From assembly GCA_033439685.1 (NCBI GenBank), contig JAUEDM010000002.1, positions 3,410,001 through 3,474,000 on the forward strand: a stretch of 64,000 nt of DNA, given 5' to 3'. The DNA comes from Apodospora peruviana (lineage: Eukaryota > Ascomycota > Sordariomycetes > Sordariales > Lasiosphaeriaceae). Below are positions 1-11,164 of the stretch, piece by piece. A program made the translations under genes and the position numbers. The notes beneath the pieces are model-generated. The model made no database searches. It worked only from the letters and a program-made list of their open reading frames with translations, and was not told the DNA's origin. Each line of letters starts with the position of its first letter. Positions within the stretch are counted from its first letter, which is position 1.

Positions 1-1083
1 CGGGTTCGACGGCGTCATGTATCATACAAATCCCAGAGGTGTCTGTCCTATTTTTCGATCGCCATCATATGTTTGGAGTACTTGTCTATAAACTGATTGA
101 TGGATGGGGGTTAAGGGAAGACAAATCTCATGGAGTATCAAGGAAGGCAAAACACAAATATGGGGAAGGGATAGTTCGAGACGGATTTAGGAGAAGGGGC
201 CAATGTGCTTTCAAATCTCCTCTTGGTTCAGTACATCGAAATGAAAGTCAACATCCATGCTTCGTATTTCATACTTGCTTGTCCTCGGTCCAAGAGACCC
301 TCTTATAAAGGCACCATATATATGTTTACACAAAACAAACAAACTTCCACGTAGGTAGTTATCAGGTCTCAAGTTGCTCGTAGATATATCCGATATCCGA
401 CTTTCCTCCTTTAGCTCAGCCAGTCACGCTGCTACCTAAGTAGGTATGTTCTTGGCAGTCCCTCTCTCAAACCAGCCCAGAAACACAACGCACAGGTCAT
501 ATCATAGGTAGGTCATGATATAAAAATAAAGAGAAAAAGATGATACCGTATTCCATTCTCTCTTTCTCCCAGCGGAGCTTGCTTTTTGTCTTGTTTGTAA
601 AGCTGTCCTGCCCGCTGCTCTCGCTAATCCCTTCTCCGTTCGGAGCCGAAAATATATAGATAACTATGTGTGTATAATCCGCCTGGTCTCTCCTTTTTTG
701 GTTTACTTGCTCCTCCCATGTTGTCCGGACAGATTAAACACCGATAGATTTTCCGTAGTTACATACAAGGACAACTGATATAAACCCTCAGAAAGAATAA
801 ACCCAACAAAACGACGACAAATGCAACGGGGAAGGGAATTTAAAATGCTATGCAGCGCGGGGCAAAAAGCAACGAATGCGGCGAACGACGAAAAAAGAAA
901 ACGAAACCCTGCCCAGAACAACCTCTAATGCAAACGAAGAGGAGAGAGAAAATATCAGAACATGGAATCGTCTTACCGTTATATCCGACTTCCAACACTA
1001 TAGACCTGCTCGACCCCACGTCTTCATATCGGTGCTTGCAAGTCCGATCATTACGTGGCCACATTCCCTCTAATATATACTCC
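1..1083. other. Intergenic, left edge, no gene supported
   Basis: I see no supportable gene here. The right part should hold the 3' UTR of the nucleoporin gene that ends at 1084 on the minus strand. AC/AAC-rich sequence lies near 325-345, and TAGGTA-type motifs occur at about 432-446 and 505-512. The short open frames on both strands have no recognisable protein character. Confidence 0.5.
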
Positions 1084-4000
1084 TCAAACATTCGCCGCCT
1101 TGTGTTTCTCCAAAGCCTCGGCCAAAGTGCCTGCAAGGGGGAGAGTCTTCACCTGAAGCATCCAGGTTTCCAACCCCTTTCCATCGTCTGTAGCCGTGGT
1201 GACCTTGACGTATTTACTGCCATTCGACTCCGTCTTGTAAGTAAAGTTGGGGAGAATGATCTTGTTCATGGCGACGTGGCCACGAGGTTCCGCCCGCAAC
1301 AGCATGCGCACAGCACCGGTAGTCTTGTGCTTCATGAGACGCAGAGGGCCGACACCCTGTGTTTTCCAGGGACTGGGCTTTTTGCCGTCCTTGTTAGAGC
1401 CGGAATCTTCGTCGTCCCCGGTCACGAGCTTCACTGCCTTGGCGCGAACCTCAAATACGACGGACTCGTCCTCCTCGCCCGGGCCGCCTTCGGTTAACGA
1501 TATTTGCTCCTGTGGTGCCTCATCGCCGTCAGCGTTCGTTCCTCGACTATTTTCGGGTTCGGCGGCGGCCGGCTCTGGGGTGCCTGTGGCTGGCGTCGTG
1601 GCCAGACTTGAAGCCCCGCCAAATGTGAAAGGGGTATCTTTGAGGCATGTTAGCGACGAGTCTGTGGGATTATCCGAGTTGCTTTTATACTGCGACATAC
1701 TAGTACCTGTAGAGGTCCCCCCTCCGGGAGCTAGGCTATTCCCAAATATTGACGGTGCCGAAGGGGGTTGTTGAGCACCAAAGTTGAACATCGACCCAGT
1801 AGAGGCGTTGTTGCCGGGCTGACTAAACATGTTACTCTGCTGTGTATTGGAGTCGGATGCGCCACCGAAGCTGATGCTCGGGGTAGCAGTATTTCCAAAG
1901 ACGAACGATGTGGAGGGTTGGCTACTGCCGTCATTGCCACCAGCACCGAAGGTGAAGGATGATGGAGCGGAGACCGAGCCGCCGTCGCTGGCAAATGGAT
2001 TCTTGACTGTACTCGCGTCAGAACCACCAGCCGAGAATGTGAAGGAACCACCTGCAGCTCCAAATATCGACCCGCTCTGTTGACTTGCAGCCGGTTGAGG
2101 CGCAGGTGTTGCGGCCATCTGAGCGTTGCCAAAGCTGAATACAGGCCCGCTGGAAGCAGTCGCGAGGCTATTTGTCGCATTACCGAAAATGCTTGTCGCC
2201 TTGGGTGCTTCACCTTGGCTGGGAGTACTACCAAAGAGGTTTCTGGTCTTAGGAGCATCAGCTTGGCTAGAAGCGCCACCAAAGAGTGGCTTTACCTCCT
2301 GAGGTGCGCTCGAAGCTGGCGTTCCAAGGCCACTAAAAAGAGACTTGGTCTCCGGTGCAGGGGCAGGAGTGCTCATTGCCCCAAAGAGGGGTTTGCCCTC
2401 TGAAGAAGTGGCATCCTTCTGAGCAGTGGGAGCAGCGGTTGAGGCGCCAAATGAGAAGGGCGACGCAGCAGGCTTGTTGTCACCGCCACCAAAGGCTGTC
2501 TTCTTTGCCGCAGGTTCATCCGCTCCACCGGTGGTAGCCGCGGGGGTTGAACTTAGGCCGCCAAACAAGGGCTTCGAGGAGTTGGTTGCGAACAACGAGC
2601 TTGTTTGAGGCTGGACTGTTTTGGTCTTGGTTGGCTGAGAGTTGCCAAACAACCCACCCAACTGAGGCTGTGATGCCTTCTCCGGCTCGGACTTCTTTTG
2701 GCTCCCAAACAGAGTCGAAGACTCGAAGGGCGACTTGGAGGTTTCTAAAGCGGAGGGGGCAGGCTTGGCACCAAACAGACTTGTCGTAGATGCCAAAGCA
2801 ACTGCTGCCGGCTTCGCTTCCTCGTTTGCCTTGGGCTGACTAAACCCAGAGGTGGTGGAACCAAAGGGTTGGGAGCTTGTACCGGCAGTAAGGCCACCGA
2901 ACACGGACGGCGCATTGCCAGATGGGGTTGTGGTCTTCGCTGGGAAGCCAAACGGCGATTGGGTTGACGACGCCTTGCTAGCAGCATCAGACGAGGCGGT
3001 GGCTTCCTCCGGCTTATTTGCCGGCGCACCAAAGACGCTCGGAGGGGCAGATTCTTTGAGAGCCTCCGAAGCAGGGGCAGCGGGGGCGACAGGAGCGGAA
3101 GGCTCTGCAGCTTTCTTCGAGGAGGCGGCAAAGTCAATAGCGGCAGGGGGCGCCGGCTTTGGTGCGACAGATCCGAAAACCGAGTTGGTAGTTGACGAGA
3201 ACTTGATCGGGGTACCGGTGTTCCACGTATTGTTGGCCGGTGCCGCGGCTTGCTCTTTGACAGGGCTTACTGATCTGTTCTTATCAGAGGTGGCGAACAG
3301 CTGGGGTACGTTCTCCGTTGGCAGCTGTCTGACTGGCTGGCCATCAGCACCCCTGGTAATGCGGTCAAAAATACTGCGGCCTTGAGTGCTTTCTCCTGCT
3401 TCCGATGACGCACTCGAGGCACCATTCAGAGACCCGACAGGTTTGAGTAACCCGAACTGTGGTGTCGATACTCCTTTACTTGCCGCCACACTCAGTTCAT
3501 CGCTCTGGCTAGCTTCTTGAGTCTCCTCAGACTCATCTCCCTCAGCGTTGGAGCTAGTTTCGTCTCCACTCTCTCCATCCGCATCATCATTGCCGCTGCC
3601 TTTGCTTGTGTCTGAAAGATGACCAAAAATGTTCGTCGTGGCCCCGGGAGCCTTCGGAGCGGTGCCAAAAACAGATCCGCCGACAGGCCCACCAAAAGGC
3701 TTAGAACTGGTAGGCTCAAAAAGGCTGTTCTTTACGGGTGGCTTCGCGGGCGTTGTAGAGGGAGTATTGTTCGCGATACTCTCAAAAACAGACTTGGTAG
3801 CTGACGGCGCTTTTTGAGGCGTCGCGGCAGGCTTGAATAGTTTGGCAGGCTGATTTTCATCTGGCTCGCCAACCATATCAGCCTTGCGCTTGTTCTTGAT
3901 AGTTGCAGGGCTAGCCATCGTCTCGGGTACACGTGATCGCTTGTTGCCGCTGGATGAAGACGCGGTTAACGCATTGTCACCGGCCGCCAGCTGATCTTCC

Positions 4001-5070
4001 GCCTTCCTCTTCGATGCGCCGGTCGGCTTGGAGCTGGAGAGAGGCTCCGCCTCGTCATCGGAGTCAGCAATTCCATGCTTGTGTTTCCATTCCTTCTTGA
4101 CCGACTCGGACGCCCTAACTGTCTTGAATTCGTACAATCCATAGCGGAGCATGATTAGGCTCCGGCTTTTCTCGTACTCCTTCGCAAAGTTCAGAATATT
4201 GATCTTCCAGTCTTTTTTCACGAATACTTCATCAGCAGCATATTTTAACCGTCGCAGGTCGAGAATGCAGAAAAACTGGCGTTTCTGGTGCTCATCAAGG
4301 TCGGGCGGGCAGTAGTGTGCCAGGAACTCATCCGCATATATCGACCCAGTTCTATTAGGGTCATTGGTGACCTCTTTGGATAGAGCCTCGCCACTCAAAT
4401 GATGCGGAGGTGAAGGAATGCGGAGGCTGAAAAACTCGGCCGAGGCCGTGTTGGATAGAGCGCGGCCATTGATATCAGCAGTCGATCCACGAGGCGCCCG
4501 GCCGGGAGTATTCGGAGGGAAACTTTGGTTCGCGGTATGTGGAGGAACGCGCGGGGAGAAGGTCGGAATGCCAGGGCGCGAATACATGGAGGAGCGGAAT
4601 ATGTTCCGGGGAGTGGTTGCGGTGCCAGAGAAGCTGGTCGCCTTGTAGCCATTTGTGGGAGCGTGTGAGATAGTCGAGGATGCGAACTGTGAGGATTGGT
4701 GTTTGTACGGGTTGTCACCCGGCATCCTTCGGGGGGTGCTTGACACTAGACTCGAGAAGTTTGTCGTCTTTAGGGCACCCGAGGACGATTGTGTGAAGTC
4801 AGAGACGCTCATACTCTGAGACAGCTTGCTGGATGGGCCCTGCGGGCGACCGATGATCTTTCGAGAAGCCAACTGAGAGTCGGACGCGCGCTTCGCAGGG
4901 CTCTCCAGCGACGCGTTCCTGGGTTCGACGCGTGGGAGCGACACCGCCTGGAGGGCCCCATTCTTGCGAGGCGCGTCTGGTTTCGTCTGTGGTTCGGATG
5001 CCGGCGCGCTCGAACCGCGGAAGAGGCTGAAGTTTCCGAGGAAGCCTAGCTTCTTGGACGGAGGATCCAT
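1084..5070 (-). CDS. FG-repeat nucleoporin with C-terminal Ran-binding domain (Nup2/Nup50 class)
   Basis: Component of the nuclear pore basket and transport machinery. The first ~240 residues are Ser/Pro-rich and disordered. A probable helical domain follows at about 245-330, then Lys/Arg patches resembling nuclear localisation signals near 355-395. A long disordered central part carries many FG-type repeats (SLFG, SVFG, PLFG, IFG, FTFG). A RanBP1-type domain fills the last ~130 residues and includes a GPLRLMKHK stretch and a VKTLPLAGTLAEALEKHK end. The frame is open from 5070 to 1084, but I infer a 63-base in-frame intron at 1638-1700 (GTATGT donor, CTAAC branch, AAAG acceptor). Removing it deletes a non-FG insert and gives about 1307 aa. 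FG repeats plus a RanBD is the Nup2/Nup50 arrangement; the closest match may be the large filamentous-fungal protein called Nup152 in Chaetomium, which I recall but cannot check. Confidence 0.88.
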   Translation of the reverse strand: MDPPSKKLGFLGNFSLFRGSSAPASEPQTKPDAPRKNGALQAVSLPRVEPRNASLESPAKRASDSQLASRKIIGRPQGPSSKLSQSMSVSDFTQSSSGALKTTNFSSLVSSTPRRMPGDNPYKHQSSQFASSTISHAPTNGYKATSFSGTATTPRNIFRSSMYSRPGIPTFSPRVPPHTANQSFPPNTPGRAPRGSTADINGRALSNTASAEFFSLRIPSPPHHLSGEALSKEVTNDPNRTGSIYADEFLAHYCPPDLDEHQKRQFFCILDLRRLKYAADEVFVKKDWKINILNFAKEYEKSRSLIMLRYGLYEFKTVRASESVKKEWKHKHGIADSDDEAEPLSSSKPTGASKRKAEDQLAAGDNALTASSSSGNKRSRVPETMASPATIKNKRKADMVGEPDENQPAKLFKPAATPQKAPSATKSVFESIANNTPSTTPAKPPVKNSLFEPTSSKPFGGPVGGSVFGTAPKAPGATTNIFGHLSDTSKGSGNDDADGESGDETSSNAEGDESEETQEASQSDELSVAASKGVSTPQFGLLKPVGSLNGASSASSEAGESTQGRSIFDRITRGADGQPVRQLPTENVPQLFATSDKNRSVSPVKEQAAAPANNTWNTGTPIKFSSTTNSVFGSVAPKPAPPAAIDFAASSKKAAEPSAPVAPAAPASEALKESAPPSVFGAPANKPEEATASSDAASKASSTQSPFGFPAKTTTPSGNAPSVFGGLTAGTSSQPFGSTTSGFSQPKANEEAKPAAVALASTTSLFGAKPAPSALETSKSPFESSTLFGSQKKSEPEKASQPQLGGLFGNSQPTKTKTVQPQTSSLFATNSSKPLFGGLSSTPAATTGGADEPAAKKTAFGGGDNKPAASPFSFGASTAAPTAQKDATSSEGKPLFGAMSTPAPAPETKSLFSGLGTPASSAPQEVKPLFGGASSQADAPKTRNLFGSTPSQGEAPKATSIFGNATNSLATASSGPVFSFGNAQMAATPAPQPAASQQSGSIFGAAGGSFTFSAGGSDASTVKNPFASDGGSVSAPSSFTFGAGGNDGSSQPSTSFVFGNTATPSISFGGASDSNTQQSNMFSQPGNNASTGSMFNFGAQQPPSAPSIFGNSLAPGGGTSTGTSMSQYKSNSDNPTDSSLTCLKDTPFTFGGASSLATTPATGTPEPAAAEPENSRGTNADGDEAPQEQISLTEGGPGEEDESVVFEVRAKAVKLVTGDDEDSGSNKDGKKPSPWKTQGVGPLRLMKHKTTGAVRMLLRAEPRGHVAMNKIILPNFTYKTESNGSKYVKVTTATDDGKGLETWMLQVKTLPLAGTLAEALEKHKAANV
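1638..1700 (-). other. Probable 63-nt in-frame intron in the nucleoporin gene
   Basis: Reading the minus strand, there is a GTATGT donor at 1700, a CTAAC branch-like site, and an AAAG acceptor ending at 1638. The length is divisible by three and contains no stop, so the frame stays open whether or not it is spliced. Splicing joins Thr-Gly-Thr directly to a TPFTFGG FG repeat and removes a segment unlike its surroundings. Confidence 0.7.
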
Positions 5071-6093
5071 GATGAAGGGGGTTTGGAGAATGTCGCAGGC
5101 AAACCCCGATTGAAAGGACTGTCACGAGATTTAATATCGTTTGGATAGAAAAGATGATTTTGCGCGTTGTGGTCGCGTCGGCGGGATGGGTCTCGAGGGT
5201 AAAAGGGTTTTGGGCGTGAACGCGGAATTTTTGGGGGTTGCGCGCGATCGGTCGGCTACAGATGAAGAGGCGGAGGGACTCACCGGTACGCACTAGAACT
5301 AAATGGTCGGGAAGGACAGGCTCGAAAAAGCTGGCTCGATGGCGTGAATGCAATTATCGATGGGCAGATGCATCGAAAATACCGTCGCTCCCGTCGAGGC
5401 AACCAGGAGCGATGAAGGTTGGTGCACACGTTGATGGTGTTTTGGGTGGTGGGAGCCTCCTGTGACCATGTCCTTGGACCAGAGCGCAGGAAAAAAAAAA
5501 GAACGAGGCGAGAGGTGCTCGGTGCCCCTTGTAAGCGCGGGAACAGGGAACCAGTTGCAGCCCCATGCACGGACCACAACCTGAAAATCAGAGATGAAGG
5601 ATAGATGCCTCAGGCATAAGGACATTTAAGTTGCAGACTGCATGTCAACCGGCCAGTGAATTGAAAAGAAAGATGCACAACGGTTGCCACCCACCCAATC
5701 AACCGCACCTGCAGCCGGCGGCCATTGGAGATGGAACAGCCTGGAAGAAGCGAACTTGAAGCATTCACTTCAACTCGGGAGTACAGGTATCTCTTTTTTG
5801 TGGTTGTGAATACAATGCAACAAAAACATCAGCCCAGAACACCTAAGTCTCTACCCGATCCAGTTGGCCGTCACACAGGTCGTCGTCATTTCTTCAATTC
5901 TTTCCCATGCATGGAATGGTCCCGCTTGTTGGCCACACGCATCTATCTCTTAACTGAACAATCACAGACCCGAACAGCTATCGAACAGAGTGTATTCGCG
6001 TTCGGGAAACAAGACCACTACATTGCTTCAAAAAAGGTAATGGTATTATATATGTACAAGATGCACTAAATCAAACAAACCACATGCTCCCAT
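5071..6093. other. Intergenic between nucleoporin promoter and SCP2 3' end
   Basis: This should contain the nucleoporin promoter and 5' leader (left) and the SCP2 gene 3' UTR (right). Overlapping open frames on both strands at 5238-5625 look like chance frames in GC-rich leader DNA. I see no RNA gene or repeat. Confidence 0.45.
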
Positions 6094-6632
6094 CTACAAC
6101 TTCGCCTTGGTCTGCGCCTTCTTCAGGATAGGGTCGAGCTTGGTCGCCTTCATGACATCGCCCTTAATCTTGAGCTTGCCCGACATGAATAACCGCTGAG
6201 CATTGGCCTTGCCGGCGACGAGGCTGCCGAAATCGGCATCCGAGAGGGAGAGGGTAACTGTCATGCCCATTAGCACAGTCCCCTATGACTCCATTGTCAA
6301 TGGCGCATCGCGTCCAGGTTGGCACTCACCAGTAGGCTTCTCTCCGAGACCCTTGCCGACGGTACCCTTGTTCTTCAGGTCAATGTGCCAGCTGTCGGTC
6401 TCGCCGGCGGCATTCTTGAGGTTGAAAGCGAAGACGGCGTTGCCCTGCTTGATGGCATCCTTCTTGTCGGCCTCGTTAGAGAGCGCGTCGTTGATCGCGT
6501 CAAAGGCGGCCGAGGAAGGGAACTTGTCTGTTGGTTACGGTCTTGTCAGTATTGAGATACATGACATGGACAGCACAAAGACATCCCCGGAATTGGCGGA
6601 GGAATTGAGAACCTACCGTTCTTGAGAGACAT
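6094..6632 (-). CDS. SCP2 sterol/lipid-transfer domain protein, peroxisomal
   Basis: Small SCP2-fold lipid carrier of the POX18/SCP2 type that binds fatty acyl chains or sterols in peroxisomes. Exons on the minus strand are 6617-6632, 6330-6527 and 6094-6257, giving 125 aa. Both introns have clean GT-AG borders (GTAGGT...CAACAG and GTGAGT...GACAG). The protein opens MSLKNDKFPSS, keeps the family strand FAFNLKNAAGETDSWHIDLK, and has the typical C-terminal half with VTLSLSDADFGSL and LFMSGKLKIKGD. It ends in Ala-Lys-Leu, a type 1 peroxisome-targeting signal variant. The first coding exon is only 16 bases, so the start is easy to miss; nothing points to another start. Fungal homologues of this size are single-domain proteins, so it looks complete. 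Confidence 0.92.
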
Positions 6633-7414
6633 GTTGAAGATTGTTCTGGGTGTTGGATGATGGAAGATTCGGAAGACGACGAGGCGCGAGCAGAATAATC
6701 AGTCAAGTAATTCTTTGCGACAGAGTTGAGGAGTTGGAAATGCGCCGACACGTGCGGAAGGGATTGCGACAACGGTTTATATGTTAGATTGGACGTTGGC
6801 TAGCTCGAACTGTTCGGGCTCGGCTTCCTCTCACTGGACTGGAGTCTGGCGCGGGCCGGATGCGATGACGCTGCGGACCCGTGGCGCACATGTGAAAGAA
6901 CCTCGGCGCATGCCTAAAACGGGCGAGTGGGAAGCCCCCATGCCTCCTTTACCCCACATGGGGAGAGTTCCAGTGGGTGTGACCTATGAGGCACCTCGCA
7001 AGCCCCCTGCGTTAGCGGTCAAGAGCGGTAATGAGGTTTGCTGGAAGCATGAAAACTGGGAAGCTTCCAGGTTGCACAGGTCCTGCATTGGTTATGCCGG
7101 AGCTCGAAGTCTACCTATTCTCATTACTTCCAGATGCGATCAGCAGGTACGTGGTTGACCACGCAATCTCATCTTTGGCCGAGACCAATACGGACCTTAT
7201 ACCATCACGTTAACATGAGACGGGCTCGAACGGGAGGACGGGAGCTTGTTTAAAGTCCACGGCATGATTCCTTTCCCGCCCTATGCTTCTTTTCTCCACG
7301 CTACGAAACGCCATTGACCACAAAGGCAACCTCATACGATGCGGAGTGGGCTCATAGTGATCACGATCAATATGCTGAGACACCCGGACAACACCAAAGG
7401 TTCTCTTCCTACAG
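6633..7414. other. Intergenic, SCP2 promoter and GH55 3' UTR
   Basis: The SCP2 promoter and leader should occupy the left part and the GH55 3' UTR the right part. The small open frames at 6781-7213 have no recognisable character. I see nothing else. Confidence 0.45.
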
Positions 7415-10365
7415 CTAAGCTACCAAGATATACAAGACCCCAACGGCCACCGACAAACCCAACGGCGATGTCGACCTCCGACTAGCAGTATTCTTGCCGG
7501 TCGACGTCGAATTATTGCTCTGGTCATCCGCTGTATCGCCCCCTTCACCTTCTCCTGGATCGGACTCCGAGCTCGAACCAGCGACATCGCGAAGATACGC
7601 CGCAAGACCGCCGCCCCAAGAACCGGGGCTGTCCGCCTCTGTCGTGACGTTCACGCCGCCATCGGTCGTGTCATAAACAAGGTTGGCCGTCGCCTTTGTG
7701 CCCAGCGTGTACAGATATGTGGATGCGCCATCCTCGATGTACACGGCATTGAGTTGGCACAGTCCGCCTCTGTTCTCACACGAGCCGCTCAAATACGAAT
7801 TGTCGTCCATGTTGTTGAAGAATGCCCAGAGCGCAGCGCCATGCACGACGACGTTGTTGCTTCCCGACATGTGGCTTGCCCACGCCCGGTAGCACATATC
7901 GTTATATGACTGCCCTTGACTAGCACAGTTCTCAAATGTCGGGTCACCAAATGCGCTGTTGGCTTCCCACGGCGACGGCGCCAGGTACGGCGTGCCTTCG
8001 CCCTGCCAATAGGGGCTCTCGGTCTGTTGCAGAGCCATGTACACGTTGGATGCCTGACGGAACGCGTACTGATATATGACGCAGTGTTCGAAGGAAGTAC
8101 CTATGAACCATGTTGGAGCAGTACTTTCTACCAAGGCTCCACGACCGACGGCGATGTTCTGAGCCAGGCTCATGTTATCCACGTTATGGTCTAGACGGGT
8201 ATCAGTTTTATCTTCTTCGGCTTTTGGAAATGACCGCAGGACGAGAGGCTGAAACTCACCGGCCACCCAGCCCCAAGTATTTTCAAAATATGAAGAAGCT
8301 GTCTTGGTAACGTGCAAAAGAGCAAACGCTGCCTTGCAGCCCGCCGGATCGGGGTTGGGACAGTTGATCAGGGTATCGGCGGTGCCGCCTACCCGGAACA
8401 CACAGTTCCAGAAGCCCACGTCACCGGGTTTCTCGCCCTCCAGGTTGACCTCGACAAGTATGGCACCCGGAAGTACGTCGGCAACCGAGACAGCCATATC
8501 CGTGACCTGGGCAACGCCCTTCTCGCCCTCGTTTCCGACCTTGACTACGGGCCGAGGGTTCCCCGTGTCTTCGAAGTAAGAACCAGCTCCCGTTATCACG
8601 CTCAGTACCTCGCCTATGATACGGGAGCCTGACGGGACATATATAGTCTCCTTCGTCCGGTAGATACCCTGGGGAAAGAAGACGATCTTACATCCTGCGT
8701 ATTTCTGCAGGAGTTTGTTGATCGCCGGACCGTCGTCGTGCGAATCTTTTGGCGTATCACTAAATGTATAGGGTCTGTAGGGTACGGGTGGTTGAAGACT
8801 TACTGTCTCCGTAAACCGTGAACTCGGGATCGCCCTTGACACTGATAAACTGGCTTATATCGTATCCCTCATATTGTGGCAGTGGTGCCGTGAAGTACTT
8901 GCCGTCTACGAGCAGCTTTGCCGGCCTGTGTGCCGGGAATACTTCAGACCGATAACCGCCCGGGTTTCTTGAGTAGGGAGAAAAGCGATTATTGTGATCA
9001 GTTGTTCAAACCATTTCGCAGATCACGCAATGAACAAACTTACACGTTTCCCATCACCCAAGTCTCGCCGGCGGGCACGGACGAGTTGAGGATCAAACTC
9101 CCGCTCAAAGCGTCAGCCACGGCGGCGGCTCCCGTAACAGCGAAGTTATCCAGAACGAGGGACGGGCGCGCAACACCGCCGCTCAGCTGTACCTTCACAC
9201 CGGCAATGCAGTTTGAGACCGAAGAATCGACTATGGATACCGAAACGACAGTCGTGTCACCCATGTCGACGCCGTAGTCGCAGTTTTTGAACGTGCAGCC
9301 CTGGATCGTCGAGACGAAGGAAACGGTGAAGGAGATGCCGACCTTGCAGCTGACGAAGACGAGGCCTTTGAATAGGTACTGCTGGCTATGCACCTCGATA
9401 CCGATCGCGCCACCTGTGAATGTCTTTTGCAGTCAAGGAAGGCCCGAGTCAGTTTCATCATGATTGGGGAAGGATTTCGCATAGGGTTGAGTAGGTAGTG
9501 TGGCGGTGTGGCGCTCACGCAGTCAGATATGATAATTCCCGAATTCATCTGTGCCATCGTGACGCCGATATGCTTCGATTCGGCGCCGGTCGGCATGATG
9601 AAGTGCACGTTCGTCAGGCTGCACCCCTGAGAGACGGACCAGTCCATCCCTACGGCTCCAGCACCCGGCGAGATGTTGGTCGTGTCGACCTTGAGGTTGC
9701 GCACCGCCATGTAGAAGTCCTTGGTTGCGCTGTTGTTGCCTTGGTGCGCATCGTGTCCGTTTATGACGGGGCTACTCGTGCCGTCGGCGACGAGGGCTGG
9801 ATCGCCCACCAATGTGGGCATGTCGAGGGGGTCGCCAACGAGGAAAGTACTCATGAGGATCTCGATCGGTTTCTTGATTAGATAGGTTCCTGGGGGGATG
9901 TAGACGTACGCCGGTTGTGAGCTTGCGGTGCCGGTTCTGTTGGGAGCTGTAAGACCATGTAAGGTATCCAGTTAGAATACCTGAGAAATGACAGCGGGCT
10001 TATAAGCTGTACTGGGAACGATGCGATCACCAAGAGACAAAAAGTTGATAATATCTGAGCGACCTACATCTGATGGCATTGTTGAACGCGTCGGACGAGT
10101 CCTTGACGCCGTTGGGGTCGGCACCAAACTGGACCACCGTGCGGTAATACCTGAACGACGAGTCACCTCTGTAGGGTGTTGTCCCGTCATGTTCAATCTC
10201 CGCCCGCCACCACTTTGTATTGCCTTTAGAGGTTGTGAGGGTACATGATGGTGAGTCTTGTCGCTCGCTTCTGACAACTGTCTCCAAGAGATTGTTGCTG
10301 CTTGTTGTGGCTAGCAGAGGCAGTGTAAGCGAGACGACGAGAAGGAAGAGGTTGGAGGAACACAT
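7415..10365 (-). CDS. Secreted GH55 exo/endo-beta-1,3-glucanase, probably GPI-anchored
   Basis: Glycoside hydrolase family 55 enzyme acting on beta-1,3-glucan at the cell wall. Minus-strand exons are 10068-10365, 9519-9946, 9044-9423, 8804-8967, 8260-8745 and 7415-8190, giving about 843 aa. An N-terminal signal peptide (MCSSNLFLLVVSLTL...) supports the start at 10365 rather than an in-frame ATG 33 bases upstream. Two tandem pectate-lyase-3-like beta-helix motifs mark the family's double-helix fold: VQFGADPNGVKDSSDAFNNAI near residue 80-100 and a GDNSHDDGPAI motif near residue 425. The NAVYIEDGAS stretch near the C-terminal third carries an acidic residue that is a candidate catalytic acid; I infer this. 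The tail is Ser/Thr/Asn-rich and ends in a hydrophobic segment (LGLSVAVGVLYILVA), as in GPI-anchored wall enzymes. The last intron (8191-8259) is 69 bases and stop-free. Confidence 0.87.
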
Positions 10366-11137
10366 ATTGAACGTTCCAGGACAGGCCCGTGGCATCAACC
10401 AAAGAAAGGAATATGCGAGGGTTCAATCATCTTTGAGGCTGTTGAGACATGGCGAGATAGATATAGGTGGTGGTTCACCTAGCACTAGATGTCAAATATC
10501 ACACTATGAAGGGCCTCTCTCCTCCCATAGTATAACACAAGAGCTATTGTCAATCATGTATATAAAGTACCTGGGACATGGGACATGGGATATGAGTTTC
10601 AGTTTAAGCTTAAACCCCAGTCCCAAGTTGAATGCAGCCCCATCGACTTTGGTAATCTAGTTACGACATTGTATGTCCACGGGAATAAACAGCGAATGCA
10701 AAGAGGTTATTTATGTCGTTGCCTGAAATTGGGCTTGACATGTTACTAATCGAGATGTGTGGGTGGGCGGCGACGATTGGGTCTGGATCGACGAGAAAGA
10801 AGGAAGGGTTTCTCGGTACAACACTCGCTCACGGGAAAGGGAGAAGAGGTGCAGATACATCGATGAAGAATAGGGGTTGCTGAGCATCCCGAAAGGCAAT
10901 CAAGAGGCGAAGCAAAACACAGCGTTGCCGTGGAAAATAAGGAAAGGGGTTTGGGGAGAAGAAGAAAACGACGTGGGCCTGATTTGAGCAGACAAGGAAC
11001 CAAACTAGTCTTGCATGAAGAATAAGGGGTTGTTGAGCATCCCGAAACGCAATTGAGAGGCATGGCAAAAACATATTTGTTGTGGTGAAAAGTAAAAGAA
11101 CAAGGGTTACGGTAAGGAAGAAAATATATTACAAGTT
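10366..11137. other. Intergenic: GH55 promoter and tRNA-linked duplication
   Basis: GH55 upstream region on the minus strand, with a TATA-like stretch near 10556-10566 about 195 bases upstream of the chosen start. The right part holds a degenerate tandem duplication that ends in the tRNA-Ser gene at 11138. I see no protein gene. Confidence 0.45.
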
Positions 11138-11164
11138 CGACGTGGGCCTGATTCGAACAGACGC
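10863..11164. repeat. Diverged tandem duplication carrying a truncated tRNA-Ser 3' end
   Basis: Two direct copies start at 10863 and 11015 (about 150 bases apart). Each begins ATGAAGAATA(A)GGGGTTG(C/T)TGAGCATCCCGAAA and runs through A-rich, less conserved sequence into the 3' end of a tRNA-Ser gene. In the right copy the tRNA is complete (11138-11219). In the left copy only the T-arm and acceptor part remains (10969-10993, 23 of 25 bases identical to 11138-11162). This is best read as a local duplication followed by loss of most of one tRNA. Confidence 0.8.
10969..10993 (-). pseudogene. tRNA-Ser 3' fragment (T-arm plus acceptor)
   Basis: These 25 bases match the 3' end of the complete minus-strand tRNA-Ser gene with two mismatches, both in the TPsiC-loop region. 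The D-arm, anticodon arm and variable arm are missing, so it cannot make a tRNA. It lies at the equivalent position in the left copy of the duplication. Confidence 0.75.
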
